Assembly (NCBI RefSeq): GCF_040115645.1
Contig: NC_089562.1
Span: forward strand, 558,001-622,000
Length of the DNA stretch: 64,000 nt
Direction of reading: 5' to 3'
Source of the DNA: Euwallacea fornicatus
Taxonomy: Eukaryota > Arthropoda > Insecta > Coleoptera > Curculionidae
In this document: piece after piece, positions 33,247-44,855 of the stretch
Numbering within the stretch: the stretch's first letter is position 1
How the letters are laid out: each line of letters begins with the position of its first letter
Program-made: the position numbers and the translations under genes
The notes under the pieces: model-generated
What the model saw: the letters and a program-made list of their open reading frames with translations, nothing else
What the model was told of the DNA's origin: nothing
The model's database searches: none

Positions 33247-34089
33247 ATGGGTGACCCCTATTTTGAAGCGCACAAGGAGCCCCAACAAGAAGCCATAGCG
33301 TCGCTCCAGCTAACGGTAGTCCCCAATCTAGACGAGGCGACAACTGGATTGTCCCAGGTGGGCAGGTTCTCCGTACGGGCCCCACCGTTTTGGAAGTCCA
33401 ACCCCAAGACGTGGTTCAGGACGTTAGAGTCACAATTCGCTCTGGCCCACATCACAGTCGACCATACGAAGTACCACCACGTGGTCGCTACGGTGGACTC
33501 AGAAATCCTGGACCAGATTTCGGACTTCCTGGATAACCCACCCACCAGCAACAGGTACGAGGGAATAAAGGCCAGGCTAATAGCACTTTTCGCCGAGTCC
33601 GATGAGAGTAGGCTCAGGAAGCTCCTCTCACGGATGGACCCTGGCGACAAGAAACCCTCGCTCCTGCTGAACGAGATGAGAAGCCTAGGGGGATCAGCGG
33701 TCTCTTCAGAGGTCCTAAAGATCTTATGGACGCAGCAGCTGCCCACTTCGACACAATCCATTTTGGCCGGCAGCAGCGAACCACTGGACAAAATGGCGAA
33801 CCTAGCCGACAAGATCGCCGACATAGTGCAGCCACACGCCTGCACCGTCCAAGCGCTCCCCCCCGCAGAGACACCATTCCCCCGGACGGCAGATAGGATG
33901 AGCAGACTGGAGAGAGCTGTAGAGCAACTAACCAGGGAGGTGAGAAGCCGGAGCAAGTCCAGAACGTGGCCCAAGCGGACCGAAGTTGGACCCACACCGG
34001 CGAATTCTGGAACATGCTGGTATCACCAGAAGTTCAAGGACAAGGCCAAGAAATGCGTCAAACCTTGCAGCTTCCTGCAGGAAAACTAA
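33247..34089 (+). CDS. Retrotransposon Gag
   Basis: The frame is open from 33226, inside the LTR; the likely start is ATG at 33247, one base after the LTR end and overlapping the putative primer site. The protein is about 280 residues. A capsid-like region carries APPFWKSNPKTWFRTLESQF, VDHTKYHHVVATVDSEIL, RYEGIKARLIALFAESDESR and LLSRMDPGDKKPSLLLNEMR, typical of Ty3/gypsy Gag in insects and flatworms. Near the C-terminus is an unusual zinc finger, C-x2-H-x9-C-x3-C (CWYHQKF...CVKPC), instead of the retroviral CCHC. The frame is intact to the stop. Pol begins in a different frame overlapping the last 120 bases, so Pol would need a frameshift or separate initiation. Confidence 0.9.
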   Translation: MGDPYFEAHKEPQQEAIASLQLTVVPNLDEATTGLSQVGRFSVRAPPFWKSNPKTWFRTLESQFALAHITVDHTKYHHVVATVDSEILDQISDFLDNPPTSNRYEGIKARLIALFAESDESRLRKLLSRMDPGDKKPSLLLNEMRSLGGSAVSSEVLKILWTQQLPTSTQSILAGSSEPLDKMANLADKIADIVQPHACTVQALPPAETPFPRTADRMSRLERAVEQLTREVRSRSKSRTWPKRTEVGPTPANSGTCWYHQKFKDKAKKCVKPCSFLQEN

Positions 34090-37000
34090 CTCCCGCACCA
34101 TCTTCGGCGATTGGAGACGCGGGGCAGCCAGATCGCCATTACGTCCGGATGGAACCAGTACCAGCCTCAGTAAGATTGGTTAGTTGTAGAGTAGTAATTA
34201 AGGACGATATAATGGGCATAAGCTTTCTTATCGACTCGGGTTCCGATGTCTTGCTGCTGCCCAAAACAGCCAAAGACCAACATATTGAAACGTCACGTGT
34301 TTTGTACGCGGCCAACAACACTCAGATACCCACCTTTGGTACCAAACGGTTATCTGTGAGTCTCGGTCTGCGAAGGAAATTCACATGGAATTTCATCATT
34401 GCAAAAACCGACTATGCGATTATAGGAGCTGACTTCCTACACTGTTTCAATATCTTGGTCGACTTGGGTAGCAGCAGGATTATTGACAGCACCACCGACC
34501 TGCAGAAAGCTGGGATAACTAAACCCTGTAATATTCTCTCAATCCACAACCTGTCCTCATCCTGCAAGTACTACGACATTCTTAGACAATACCCCAAAAT
34601 CACCACTCTCTCCCCTACCCCGATCGACGCCAAGCACAGCTCAACGCACATAATCCATACAAATGGCTCCCCCATCTCTTCTAAAGGCAGACGTCTAGCT
34701 CCTGATAAGCTCCAAATAGCCAAACAGGAATTCCAATATCTATGTGATATGGGTATCTGCCGCCCTTCTAAGAGCCCTTGGGCCAGCCCCTTGCATCTGG
34801 TTCCCAAAAAGACCCCAGGTGAGTGGAGACCTGTGGGCGATTATCGTCGTCTGAATGCAGCCACTGTCCCAGACAAGTATCCAATCCCCAATCTCCACGA
34901 TTTCACTCATTTTCTAGACGGGAAGACGATCTTCTCCACCTTAGATCTGGTGCGCGCTTATCATCAGATCCCTGTCTCAGAAGAGTCAATCCCCAAGACC
35001 GCCATCATAACTCCCTTCGGCCTATTCGAATTCACGAGGATGCAATTCGGGTTGAGGAACGCAGCCCAGTCCTTCCAAAGATTCATCCACGAGGTACTTG
35101 CAAACCTGGATTTCTGCTTCCCGTACATAGATGATATTCTCATCGCATCAACAGACGAGGCACAACACCAGGAACACCTCAAGTCCGTTTTCGCTCGTCT
35201 GCAAGAATTCGGATTAACCATCAACCTTTACAAATGCGTTTTGGGGGAACAACAAGTGAAATTCTTAGGGTACCTAGTTTCCGCACAGGGTTCCACCCCT
35301 CTCCCGGAGAAGGTAGCCACTATTGCTGATTTTCCCGTTCCCCAGACAGTTTCAGAGTTGAGACGTTTCCTCGGCATGCTCAACTTCTACAGGAAATGCA
35401 TTCCCAAGGCCGCTCATCATCAAGGCATTCTTCATAACATACACAATAACTGCAAGAGGAATGACAAAACCCCATTAGTCTGGATTGAGGAAGCAATGGA
35501 TGCATTCAAACAATGCAAGCTGGATCTAGTGAACGCCACCTCTTTGGTACACCGTAGTTCCACAGCTCCAATCTCCCTCACAGTCGATGCATCAAACTAT
35601 GCAATGGGTGCCGTCGTCGAACAATTCGAAGATAATTCTTGGAAACCTCTAAGTTTTTTCTTCCGGAAATTTTCAGATGCTCAAAGGAACTACAGCACCT
35701 ATGATCGAGAATTACTTGCCATTTATTCGGCAATCAAATATTTCAGGTATCTTCTAGAAGGCAGACCCTTCAGCATTTTCACAGATCATAAGCCGCTCAC
35801 CTTCGCCTTTTCACAGAAGTCCGATAAAGCTTCTCCAAGGCAAATTCGACACCTAGACTTCATCTCTCAATTTTCCACAGATATCATACATATCAGTGGA
35901 AAGAACAATGTGGTGGCTGACATCCTCTCAAGAATTAGCCCTATTTCCTGTCCCCAATCCATCGATTATGAAGCCCTAGGTCGTTACCAGTCTTCTGATC
36001 CCGAGCTACAAGAGATACTCAAAAATCAGCAAGGAACATCCCTCCGACTCAAACAGTGTAACATACCAGATTCTGACGTTCTGATCTTCTGTGATGACAA
36101 CGGCTCCAAGATTAGACCCTTCATCACACAGAACCTCAGGAGAATGGTCTTCAACAGGCTACACAATCTCTCACACCCAGGCATTAGGAGCACCACCCAA
36201 CTCATTTCTTCTCGATTTGTTTGGCCTGCTATGAATAGAGATATCCGCAACTGGACTAAAGCCTGCATCAATTGTCAGAAGGCTAAGGTCCATCAGCACA
36301 CCTCAACTCCTTTCAAGCAGTTTCAAATCCCAGACGCTAGATTTCAAGCCATAAACATAGACATAGTCGGTCCCCTACCCTCTTCTAACGGGTTTGTATA
36401 TTGCCTAACATGTATCGACCGATTCTCGTGTTGGGCTGAAGCATTCGCCATGAAGGACATGACAACTGATACAGTTGCCAAGACCTTCTACAGCAATTGG
36501 ATTTGCAGATTCGGTTCTCCCCAAAAAATCATCACAGATCAAGGGCGACAATTCGAGAGCTCCCTCTTTGTATCTTTGGCAATACTGCTGGGCAGTGCAC
36601 GAGCACGTTCCACCCCATGACCAATGGCAAAGTGGAGAGGTGGCACCGAACTCTCAAGACAGCAATAATGGCCTACGCAACAGAACGTTGGACGGAGGTT
36701 TTGCCGACGATCTTGCTGGGGTTACATGCTACCTTGAGAGACGAAATTGGTGTTTCACCAGCAGAGATGCTTTACGGAGCTCCCTTACGTCTGCCTGGAG
36801 AATTCTTCGAATCTGTATAATCCAATGTAGACCCCACCTCTTTTGTCGCTCAATTGAGACAAAAGATACAACTCCTGCAACCTGTCCCCTCAAGCAACCA
36901 CAGTACAAGAAAGATCTTCATTGCGCCGGAAATAGATACCTGTACGCACGTCTTCGTACGCAACGACGCAGTGAAGAAACCACTCCAACCTCCTTACGAA

Positions 37001-37196
37001 GAGATCCCTTCCCTGTAAAAAGCCGGGCTGATAAATAGTTCACCATCCTGATCAATCACAGAGAAGTCAACATCTCGAAGGATCGTCTCAAACCGGCTTT
37101 TATCCTAGCCCAAGATCCTACCTCCCATGATCACACCTACACCAACCTCAACCCCCTCCACAATCCAAGCAAGAAGCGGGTACGGTTTGCTTAGCG
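33966..37196 (+). pseudogene. Retrotransposon Pol (protease, RT, RNase H, integrase), broken in integrase
   Basis: An open frame of 884 codons (33966-36620) holds protease (FLIDSGSDVLLLPK, about residue 85), reverse transcriptase (FSTLDLVRAYHQIPV; FPYIDDILIAS, about residue 387), RNase H (LTVDASNYAMGAVVE, about 539; FTDHKPL) and integrase with its zinc-binding domain (HNLSHPGIRS to CINCQKAK, about 735) and the first two acidic residues (NIDIVGPL; IITDQGRQFE). A one-base loss near 36,600 shifts the frame; integrase continues at 36600-36818 (FHPMTNGKVERWHRTLKTA with the Glu). Further stops and shifts interrupt the tail, which ends KKRVRFA at about 37196. The RT core is intact, the integrase is not. 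Confidence 0.92.
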
Positions 37197-37327
37197 CCAG
37201 TGATCGATGCTAAAGCCTATGGCACGTGCAAATTTAAATAAATTGTAGTAGCTTTAGGTCTCCTAGCATTAAGTTTATCTGTATATGGTTATATAAGTTT
37301 AATACTCCGTATCTGGGAGGGGAGTCT

Positions 37328-37755
37328 TGTGGCGGAGCAATTGTCACCTGTCAGGCTTGATAATGTGACGTACTCTAGGGTGACCCTTCGGTTCCCTAGG
37401 TACTCCAGAACCCGGTAAAAAATCTTCCCCTAGCACTTCCGGCAGGTCATTCTAGAACATTCTGCCGGAAAGGGAAAAAGGAGCCCGGGTTAACCCGCAC
37501 CTGCGCGGTGGTCCTTTCCTTTGTTCCCGGGGTAGGGTATCGGGAACAAAGGACCAGGAAACACTCTCTCTGGCTTCTCGAGACGACTCATGATAGATTT
37601 TAAGTATCGTGCAAGATATATTGTCTTTTTTCTTTACAATTATGTTTGAAAACTAATATTTACAACATATACATATTTACATATTCACACAAGTGCTTAG
37701 TCTATTCTACAACCTCCGAAAACTCTAGTCGGGTAGTGAAAACGCCTCACACACA
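37328..37755 (+). repeat. 3' LTR of the Ty3/gypsy element
   Basis: This copy follows a purine-rich tract and repeats the 5' LTR with a 12-bp deletion near its start, a changed segment after CTGCGCGGTGG, and a divergent terminus (CCGAAAACTCTAGTCGGG and a CACACACA run instead of the standard end). The exact right boundary is therefore uncertain by about 10 bp. Confidence 0.85.
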
Positions 37756-37830
37756 AGCGCCTCTACGTGACACTCTGTTACCATGTCAATGTCAACAAGA
37801 TGCCAAAATGAACGAAAAGTGCTATAACAT

Positions 37831-38267
37831 TGTCGGGAGGGGCGCTTTCACTACCCGACTTGCGTTTGTCGGAGGTTGAAGAATAGACTAAGCACTTGTG
37901 TGAATATGTAAATATATATATATTGTAAATATTAGTTTTCAAATATAATTGCAAAGAAAGAAGACAATATATCTTTCACGAAACTTAAAATCTATCTTGA
38001 GCCGTCTCGAGGACCCAGAGAGAGACCCTTTTTTTTTTCCCGATGCCCTACCAAGGGAACAAAGAAAAGGACCACCGCGCAGGTGCGGGTTGACCCAGGC
38101 TCCTTTTTTCCTTTCCGGCAGAATGTTCTAGAATGACCTGCCGGAAGTGCTAGGGGAAGATTTTTCACCGGGTTCTGGAGTACCTAGGGAACCGAAGGGT
38201 CACCCTAGAGTACGTCACATTGTCAAGCCTGACAGGTGACAGTTGCTCCGCTACCAGCTCAGCCACA
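37831..38267 (-). repeat. Solo LTR, inverted, with ACAT target duplication
   Basis: A complete 437-bp LTR of the same family lies in minus orientation 75 bp after the 3' LTR. It has the full TGT...ACA ends and ACAT on each side (37827-37830 and 38268-38271), a 4-bp target duplication. No internal sequence accompanies it. It keeps the 12-bp segment (CTGGTAGCGGAG) missing from the neighbouring 3' LTR, so it is an independent insertion, reduced by LTR-LTR recombination, and not a duplication of its neighbour. Confidence 0.9.
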
Positions 38268-38271
38268 ACAT

Positions 38272-38759
38272 CACTAAATGTCATTACCTTAGGATTGTAC
38301 TTTTTAAGGGTCAATTTTGCAAAGAATATACAAATTTGCTACTTTTAAGCTTATCAAGTATGAATAACTAACGATTTCAACTTCCACACTATTTTTGCGT
38401 AAATGTAACATAATACAAAATAACTATAATTATAAAGGGTGCTTGCAATCCGTATATTACTAGTATTCAGCTTTAAGGTTTCTAAATTCATTAGATGTAG
38501 CATTAGTAAATACAGACCAATTTCGCAATAACGTTAGTTGCTTTTATTTATCTTAGGCTAATAACGTTTCAATTTTAACTCTAAATTTTCACTGTCGTGC
38601 TCTATATACTTCATTAACAATGTTTTGATGTCTTGTCTTCTTTGACGTGTTCACATAACCTTATATTTAAATGTCAAAATAAATCTTCAGTCTTGTGGAA
38701 TTTTATCCAGATTATTTTAATTACTCTTTATTAATTAATAAGACTTTTTCTGTCTTTAA
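38272..38759 (+). promoter_or_regulatory. SUGP1 upstream region
   Basis: About 490 bp of AT-rich sequence between the solo LTR and the SUGP1 start codon; it must contain the promoter and 5' UTR. No TATA box in a convincing position or other defined motif was identified. Confidence 0.35.
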
Positions 38760-41700
38760 ATGAATAATCAAGCTTCGATGAAAATGTCGAAACGCCCCTT
38801 CGATACCAACCAGAACAAGATGTCGAGAAATGACAGGTTTGTTCAAATGTCTCAACAAGAGATGTTGATTGAGCAAAAGAAGCGAGAAATCCAGGCCAAA
38901 CTGGAAGCAAAACGGAGACAGAGTAATCAGGACCTTAAGGATAAAGTTACCAAACCCCCTGATATACCTGGGTATGATTTTACTTATGGTTTTTACTTTT
39001 GCTGAACTATGTTTAGTTAGTATCCAATCGAGACCAAATCACTGATTGATTTAAAACATGTAAATTAGTAGATCACTTTTAAGCAAAATCTATGTTTTTG
39101 TTCAGCCCATCTTCACAGCCAAAAGATGATTCCAAAAACGGAGTTAACCAATTCTCTAATGATGGCTCATTTCTCAATCAATTCAAACAATTGCGTACTA
39201 AGAAAAATGACTTAAAATTTAAGACTTTTAACAAATATAAAGACAAAGAGCGGGAGCGTGAAAAGGAGAAAGAAAAGGAGCTGGAACAAGGAAGAAAATC
39301 TGTCAGTGAATCTGATGAGCAGCAAGAGTCTGAAAATATTTTGTGAGCATTTATTATTCCAAAATTGCATTAAATTGCTGAATGGTTTGCTTGTAGGTGT
39401 AATAAAGATATTCCAGACTCAGTCTGCCAGTTTATGACAGATATCACTGATAAAAAAATCACAATTGACACAAGCAACCCCCCTCCTAATCATTTCACTC
39501 AAGCCCCCCCTCCACCACAAGTAATTGACACCACAAATGGGCAGACTTTACTCCCTTTGATAACTGCAGATTTCTCAGTTCCACCACTAGCTGCTGCTCA
39601 CATTAATCCCAGCATACCGCCTCCTAATGTCCCTTTAATTCCTTCAAATATATCTTCTTCAATTCCTCTAATTCAGCCCATTGTTGCTCAAGCCAGTGAG
39701 CTAGTTGGACAGCTCACTACTACCCCTACAAATGGTATTGGTGTTTAAAATTAAAAGTGATGTTTTTTTTTTATAATAGTCCAAGTTGTAGTGCCCCCCC
39801 CTGTAGCCTCAGTGCAGCCTCAAACAGTAATTACCCAGACACATTTGTTTACCACATCAACTGGTGGAGAGCAATTAGTGGCGGCCCCCCCTCAGGTGCT
39901 TCTGAACGTGCCGCCCCCACAGATTTTACCCCAAACACAAATTGTTATTACCCCACAAGTGAGTTTTCAAAGAATGAAATGATTGTGTTACAAAAATGCA
40001 GTTTCAGGACCAAAATGTACTGGTCTCTGCACCAGCCAGCATCCTCACAACAGTCACATTACCACCCCCAGTGATAGCACCACATAATATTACTATAGCC
40101 ACCCCTAATGCGTTAGGGGTGAGGCCGCCGGGTTTGACTACTGTGGAGCTGACTTCAATACCTCCTCCAAGTCCCATTCATGTAAGATTTGTTGTTATAT
40201 GAATGGGATTTTGGGCTTACATGAAAGTTCCAGATCCAACCTGATTCGGTTAACACCATGAACATCCCGCCATCCTTACAGGTATCTACTACAATCTCAA
40301 CTCCAGCAACATTGGAGTTAATACCAAAACCCATTGATGGGTTGCTATCCACTGAAAATGAGTTAATGGACACCCATTTCTTGAAGAACGTACCACCGCC
40401 CAATAAGAATCTGCCGCCACCTAATGTGGGTGAAGTCAACTTCATGGGAAATAATGCATCTCAACAGGTTATATACTTTTAGATTCTGTAAATCCCACAA
40501 TAAATAGGATTTCTAGGCAAATAACCAAATTGCCTCAGTTCCATCAAGTAGTGGAACAGTGACACGCATTCCCTCGCTAATGTCGCAGCGGGTCCTGCCG
40601 CCTCCGGGAATGGGCGTCAACGTACCGCCTCCCATGATTCTGCAGCGCGACGTCAGTAAGCCGCCACCCAGTTTTGCCTTACCCAACATGAATGTCCCAC
40701 CTCCCATGATTCGGCCGCCCACTTCCTTGACTCGAAGTGACGTGCCAGGTAAGGCGAGAGTTATTGAGGTTTATTCGGGTTTTATTTAATTTGTTGTATA
40801 TTGCTGAAAAGGTAATTTGTACTTTTTATTCCATTTTTGTTGGGCATTTTGCAGGGATGACTTAACTATTTACAATCCATCAAATATTGATAATCACTGT
40901 CTTAAGTATTATATGTATAATAGTTCCGCGATAATGTTGATGGGAAGAAATGAAATTATTATAGTTCCTTCATCAGTGTTAAGAAAAAGCTTATTCGCCA
41001 TTGTGCAGAAAATATTGTTGAAATATTCCAGACAATGAAGAATGAGACATGTGTAGCTGCATTTAACCCATAAAATATCGATAATGGCGGTTTTAAGTAT
41101 ATTAATTCCGCAGTGATACCATTGGGATGAGGTTATATTATTATTCCTTTGAGAGTGTTAAGAATATATTATTAAAAAAAATTCCTGACAATAGCGAATG
41201 AGACATGTGTAGCCACATTTTTCGGCAAATAGGTGAGTTTAAGTTCGAGTTAATAGATGTACGAGAAAAGAGGAATCTTCCTCTTTGGTCGTCAGTTAAA
41301 GTGTAATATACCGGGTGTCTTTTTTAAGTCCGTTTAGTATTGCTTTCTCTGAAAGGGTGAGAGTAACAAAACCGGTTCAATAAGAAAATGTTGTATTTTT
41401 TGTAATCTTTTAATATGCCTTAGATGGTGTTGTCACATTAATTTTGGTTTCTAAGATTTCACGAAAAATGTAAAATGTCTTTCAAGACTTCTAACTCGTT
41501 CATTTCGAATTTAAAGCAGGAGCTTGGGACTATGAGATGACTTAAAGAAATCTGCGAAAGAACTGCACAGTGTTGTTCACTACCCTATTACTTGTTTGTC
41601 TAGAATCTTCAAATATAAATTTGAGGAGGTAACTTAAAACAAAAACAAGGAGAACAGAAAATGAGTTGGTACGAATCGGTAAATCCGCAATGCCATCCTG

Positions 41701-43584
41701 TAATAATAATAAGCGTATGTTTTAGAGAGGTAGAAATTAATTCAAAAATGCATAATTTTTTATCAGAATGATAGTTTTTTGAGATATTTTTGAAAATTTC
41801 GAAATTTTAAACAATTTTGCAACACCATTTACGGTATACTAAAAGTTTTCAAAAATGGTAAAATTTTCTTATTTTACTAATATTGCAACTTGCATTGTTT
41901 CGGAGATAACAATAACGTACGCACGTAAAAACAATGTCCTGTATATAAATGAGAGACCTAAGTCATCCCTGTCTTAAAGTTGGGACCGTTAGTGACGTGT
42001 TCCTGAGTTTCTCCCCAGGTGGTGATGAATTCGAGGCAATGGCGAACTTGGCGCGAATGGTGGCCGAATGCGGCCCCTCCATCGAAGAGGTGGTTCGGCA
42101 GAAAAAAACCCGAGACCCCGATTTGTGGTACGACAACAATAAACCAGTCCGTCTTCCAAAGATGGACTGCCCCCTCCCCGACTTACCTAAGTATCGCTAA
42201 CACTATTTGATTATGTATCGTTATTGAGGTGGTTCGGGCTTCGGAATAAACGAAGTCCTGAGCATCTTCGCAAACCCCACACTATTGATCTAAATTAATC
42301 AATTGAGGATGAGATTTGTATGATATGTAGGGCCATTTCTGCAGGTTTCTGTTTCACAAGGAATCTGCTTCCTATCGGCAGTACGCTAGTCTTGTAGAAC
42401 AATACAAGAAGGAACGTGAAGGAAAGGATAAAAAGTCGGATTCGAGTGAGATGTACGAGCCGGAAATGGCGTTGGAAGAGGATGATATGGACATAATGGA
42501 TAGTGATATTAAGCCGGAAATAAAGCTGGTAATTCCCATGCAAATCTCATTTAGGTAAACCTTTAAAATCTCCTCATAAGGAGGAAAATTCTGAACAAAA
42601 CAGGCGCGACAGGAAGAGAAAGAGCCGCTGGGGGGAAAAATCTGAAGACGTAAAACCCCCGATTACCCTGTCAGTAGTAATCCCTACAGGTATATTATCC
42701 CTCTATTAAATTCCTCATCTACGATATATTGCCAGTTCCAGGCAGTTCCACAATGCTCAGCAAAGTAACTCGAACAGATCCAGGGCTATTACATTATGCA
42801 ATGCAGACTTACGGCTCTGTCAATTTGTCCGAAGAGGACTGGAAAAAAGCAGAAGACAACTACAAAATCCATTTACTCTATCAGGACATGTTGACCAAAA
42901 GAGCGGAATTAGAAAGGCTTCAAAATCAGGGTAAAAACAAGTACGAATACGATTCGGATGAGGAGACTGATGGGGGCACATGGGAGCATAAGCTCAGAGA
43001 CAAGGTCTTGTGTACTAAGGTCTTTTTTTAGTATTTAATAGCAAGTCCTAACAGGAAATGCAAGCTACAGAATTGTGGGCTCATGAGCTGACACGACAGG
43101 CCGAAGGCAAGCACCATATCGGCGACTTTTTGCCGCCAGAAGAATTGAAACGCTTTATGGAAAAATCTAGTGCTGCCAAAGAAGGGCGACAGCCCAATTT
43201 TTCCGATTATAAAGAATTCAAGATCAAAGAGGACAATATCGGGTTTAAAATGCTGCAGAAACTAGGCTGGGCAGAAGGGCAGGGATTGGGACAAAATAGC
43301 ACCGGAATTGTGGAGCCTATTAACAAGTATTTTTAATATTTTATAAGATGATTGGTTAGTAAAGGGAATTTGTTTTAAGGGGTGCTCCAAGGGAGAATAC
43401 TCAAGGTTTGGGACTGAATCTTGGAGAAGCCACTGCCGATGAAGATGAGTACGAATCGTACCGGAAAAGGATGATGCTGGCTTATAGATTTAGACCGAAT
43501 CCTCTAGTAAGAATAAAGAAATTTAATTATTTTTAAATATCTAATATCTTTTTTCAGAACAATCCACGGAGGCCCTACTATTAG
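38760..43584 (+). CDS. SUGP1: SURP and G-patch domain-containing protein 1 (splicing factor)
   Basis: SUGP1 acts with the U2 snRNP/SF3B1 in branch-site recognition. The model has 14 exons: 38760-38971, 39106-39342, 39397-39734, 39780-39958, 40008-40181, 40234-40467, 40517-40748, 42019-42127, 42345-42528, 42581-42689, 42742-43004, 43055-43326, 43380-43506, 43558-43584; 898 residues. The N-terminus has QEMLIEQKKREIQAKLEAKR and FSNDGSFLNQF as in human SUGP1. A proline-rich region with many PPP motifs spans about 163-535. One SURP module follows (DEFEAMANLARMVAECGPSI then FLFHKESASYRQYA, about 537-595), a basic RKRKSRWG motif (about 644) like the U2AF-homology ligand motif, YEYDSDEET..GTWEHKLR, FLPPEELKRFME, and the G-patch (about 817-860, GWAEGQGLGQ). 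The end MMLAYRFRPN..NNPRRPYY is diagnostic. Confidence 0.95.
41309..41942. mobile_element. Possible small DNA transposon in SUGP1 intron 7
   Basis: The only long SUGP1 intron (40749-42018) contains ATACCGGGTGTCTTTTTTA at about 41308 and, inverted near 41942, ATACAGGACATTGTTTTTA. These weakly similar ends enclose AT-rich, non-coding sequence. The style fits insect miniature elements, but the match is short and imperfect. Confidence 0.3.
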
Positions 43585-43610
43585 GTGTGTGTGTGTGTGT
43601 GTGTGTGTGT
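43585..43610 (+). repeat. (GT)13 microsatellite
   Basis: Thirteen uninterrupted GT units begin immediately after the TAG stop of SUGP1 and so form the first part of its 3' UTR. Confidence 0.95.
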
Positions 43611-43662
43611 GATAAAGATTTTTCAATTTAAGTTTAATCGATCATTAATAATGATTGACAAA

Positions 43663-43668
43663 AATAAA
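43663..43668 (+). promoter_or_regulatory. Polyadenylation signal of SUGP1
   Basis: AATAAA about 80 bp after the stop codon, followed by an AT-rich and then a T-rich stretch; a plausible 3' end signal. Confidence 0.6.
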
Positions 43669-44855
43669 TTAAAATTATTGTTGGATTGAAACGAGCGTTT
43701 TTTAGTATTTCATATATGCATGCGGAGGAAGCAGCTGAAATTTGTACGATGTGTAATTGGCGATCGACCTTCTATCTTCTACTTTTTCTTCAATAAATTG
43801 CGTATTTCAGGGAGATGAAACGTGTTGGATGAATGTCGGTGATCGTCTAACTTAAACAGCACAATAATAAAGACAAAAATCTCTATGGAAAAAGCTCCAG
43901 TTCCGATCTAAGTTGTTTAAAATGACGTCATTTCGTTCACAGTTGAATAGGTAGCGACACTCGCTGATTTTAGACAATTTTTCTACGGTTTTTCAATGAA
44001 ATAAATAATAATTAGGAGGAATACACAAGAGATATCGCTGCTTTTGAATAGAACAAACGCATAGTTCAACGGTCTCGAAAATCCTTCCGAAAACCTTCGG
44101 GACCAACTAAGCTCATAGTTATTCACACTTTTATTTTTCCATTTTTGTTTTCATGTCCGGGCGTTTCAATCAAATAAAAAGTAAGATAATAAAATCATGG
44201 CCCTGATATCTAAGTAGTGAAGAGTTTTTCCCGGTTTTGAAACTTTAATATAGTGCCAGAAACATATTTCAACTCTCTGGTTGAAATTGCAAAAGTACAT
44301 GATGCTAGAATTTCAAAGTAAATTTTTTTATACAAAAACTATTATACAATTATTAAAAAACTTTTTATTGCAATAAATAATTAAAAATAGAGGAAAATCA
44401 AGGAAAAATTATGTTATAAAGATAAAAGGACCTCACTAAACATGAAACAGTCATAGTACTATTTGTTGGTCTAGTATAGTGAGTGAACCCATTTAAACCT
44501 AAAAAACCTATATAGGTATGTCACGAGATTCAAGCTTAAATTTGCTTTCCCTGATAATATGAGAGTCTCCTCTACATCTTCGGAAAAGACAAGAATTCCC
44601 TAAAGCCACCTACATTAACGAATTAATACTATATCACAGTGCACGATGTTGATGTGTGCGATAAATTTTGGACTTCAAAATCCAGTTCGCACAAATTGCA
44701 CACACAGAAACACGAAATTATCATGTCAAAAATGCATAATAACCAAAGTTTTTGAATTGGCCATGCGATTTTGAAACAAATCTCGACCAATTCAACAGTT
44801 AATAGTCTGAAATCATTAGGCTACCCATTCATTTACACGATTATTAAAGATGATT
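43669..44855. other. Spacer between convergent SUGP1 and DCAF12
   Basis: About 1.2 kb, AT-rich, without a recognisable gene. It must hold the 3' UTR of DCAF12 (minus strand). Confidence 0.5.

Larger units (their letters stand above)
32807..37755 (+). mobile_element. CsRn1-like Ty3/gypsy LTR retrotransposon, decayed
   Basis: Layout: 5' LTR 32807-33246, a putative tRNA-Trp-like primer site directly after it (GGTGACCCC, about 33250-33258), gag, pol with protease, reverse transcriptase, RNase H and integrase, a polypurine tract (GGGAGGGGAG, about 37315-37327), and the 3' LTR from 37328. Total length is about 4.9 kb. There is no envelope gene. Assignment to the CsRn1 clade rests on the CHCC zinc finger in Gag and the primer site, known features of that clade. 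Frameshifts and stops in integrase show it cannot move by itself. The 3' LTR end is rearranged and no clear target duplication is visible; CTCT before the 5' LTR recurs at 37761-37764 but may be chance. Confidence 0.93.

Noticed and set aside
33258..33995. 245-codon antisense frame over gag
   Set aside because: Shadow of the GC-richer gag coding strand; no domain.
37761..37764. CTCT as target duplication of the full LTR element
   Set aside because: It matches the 4 bp before the 5' LTR, but it lies beyond the apparent LTR end and the motif is low complexity.
42555..42580. Alternative acceptor TTTAG for SUGP1 exon 10
   Set aside because: It brings in an in-frame TAA after three codons; the acceptor CATAAG at 42580 keeps the frame.
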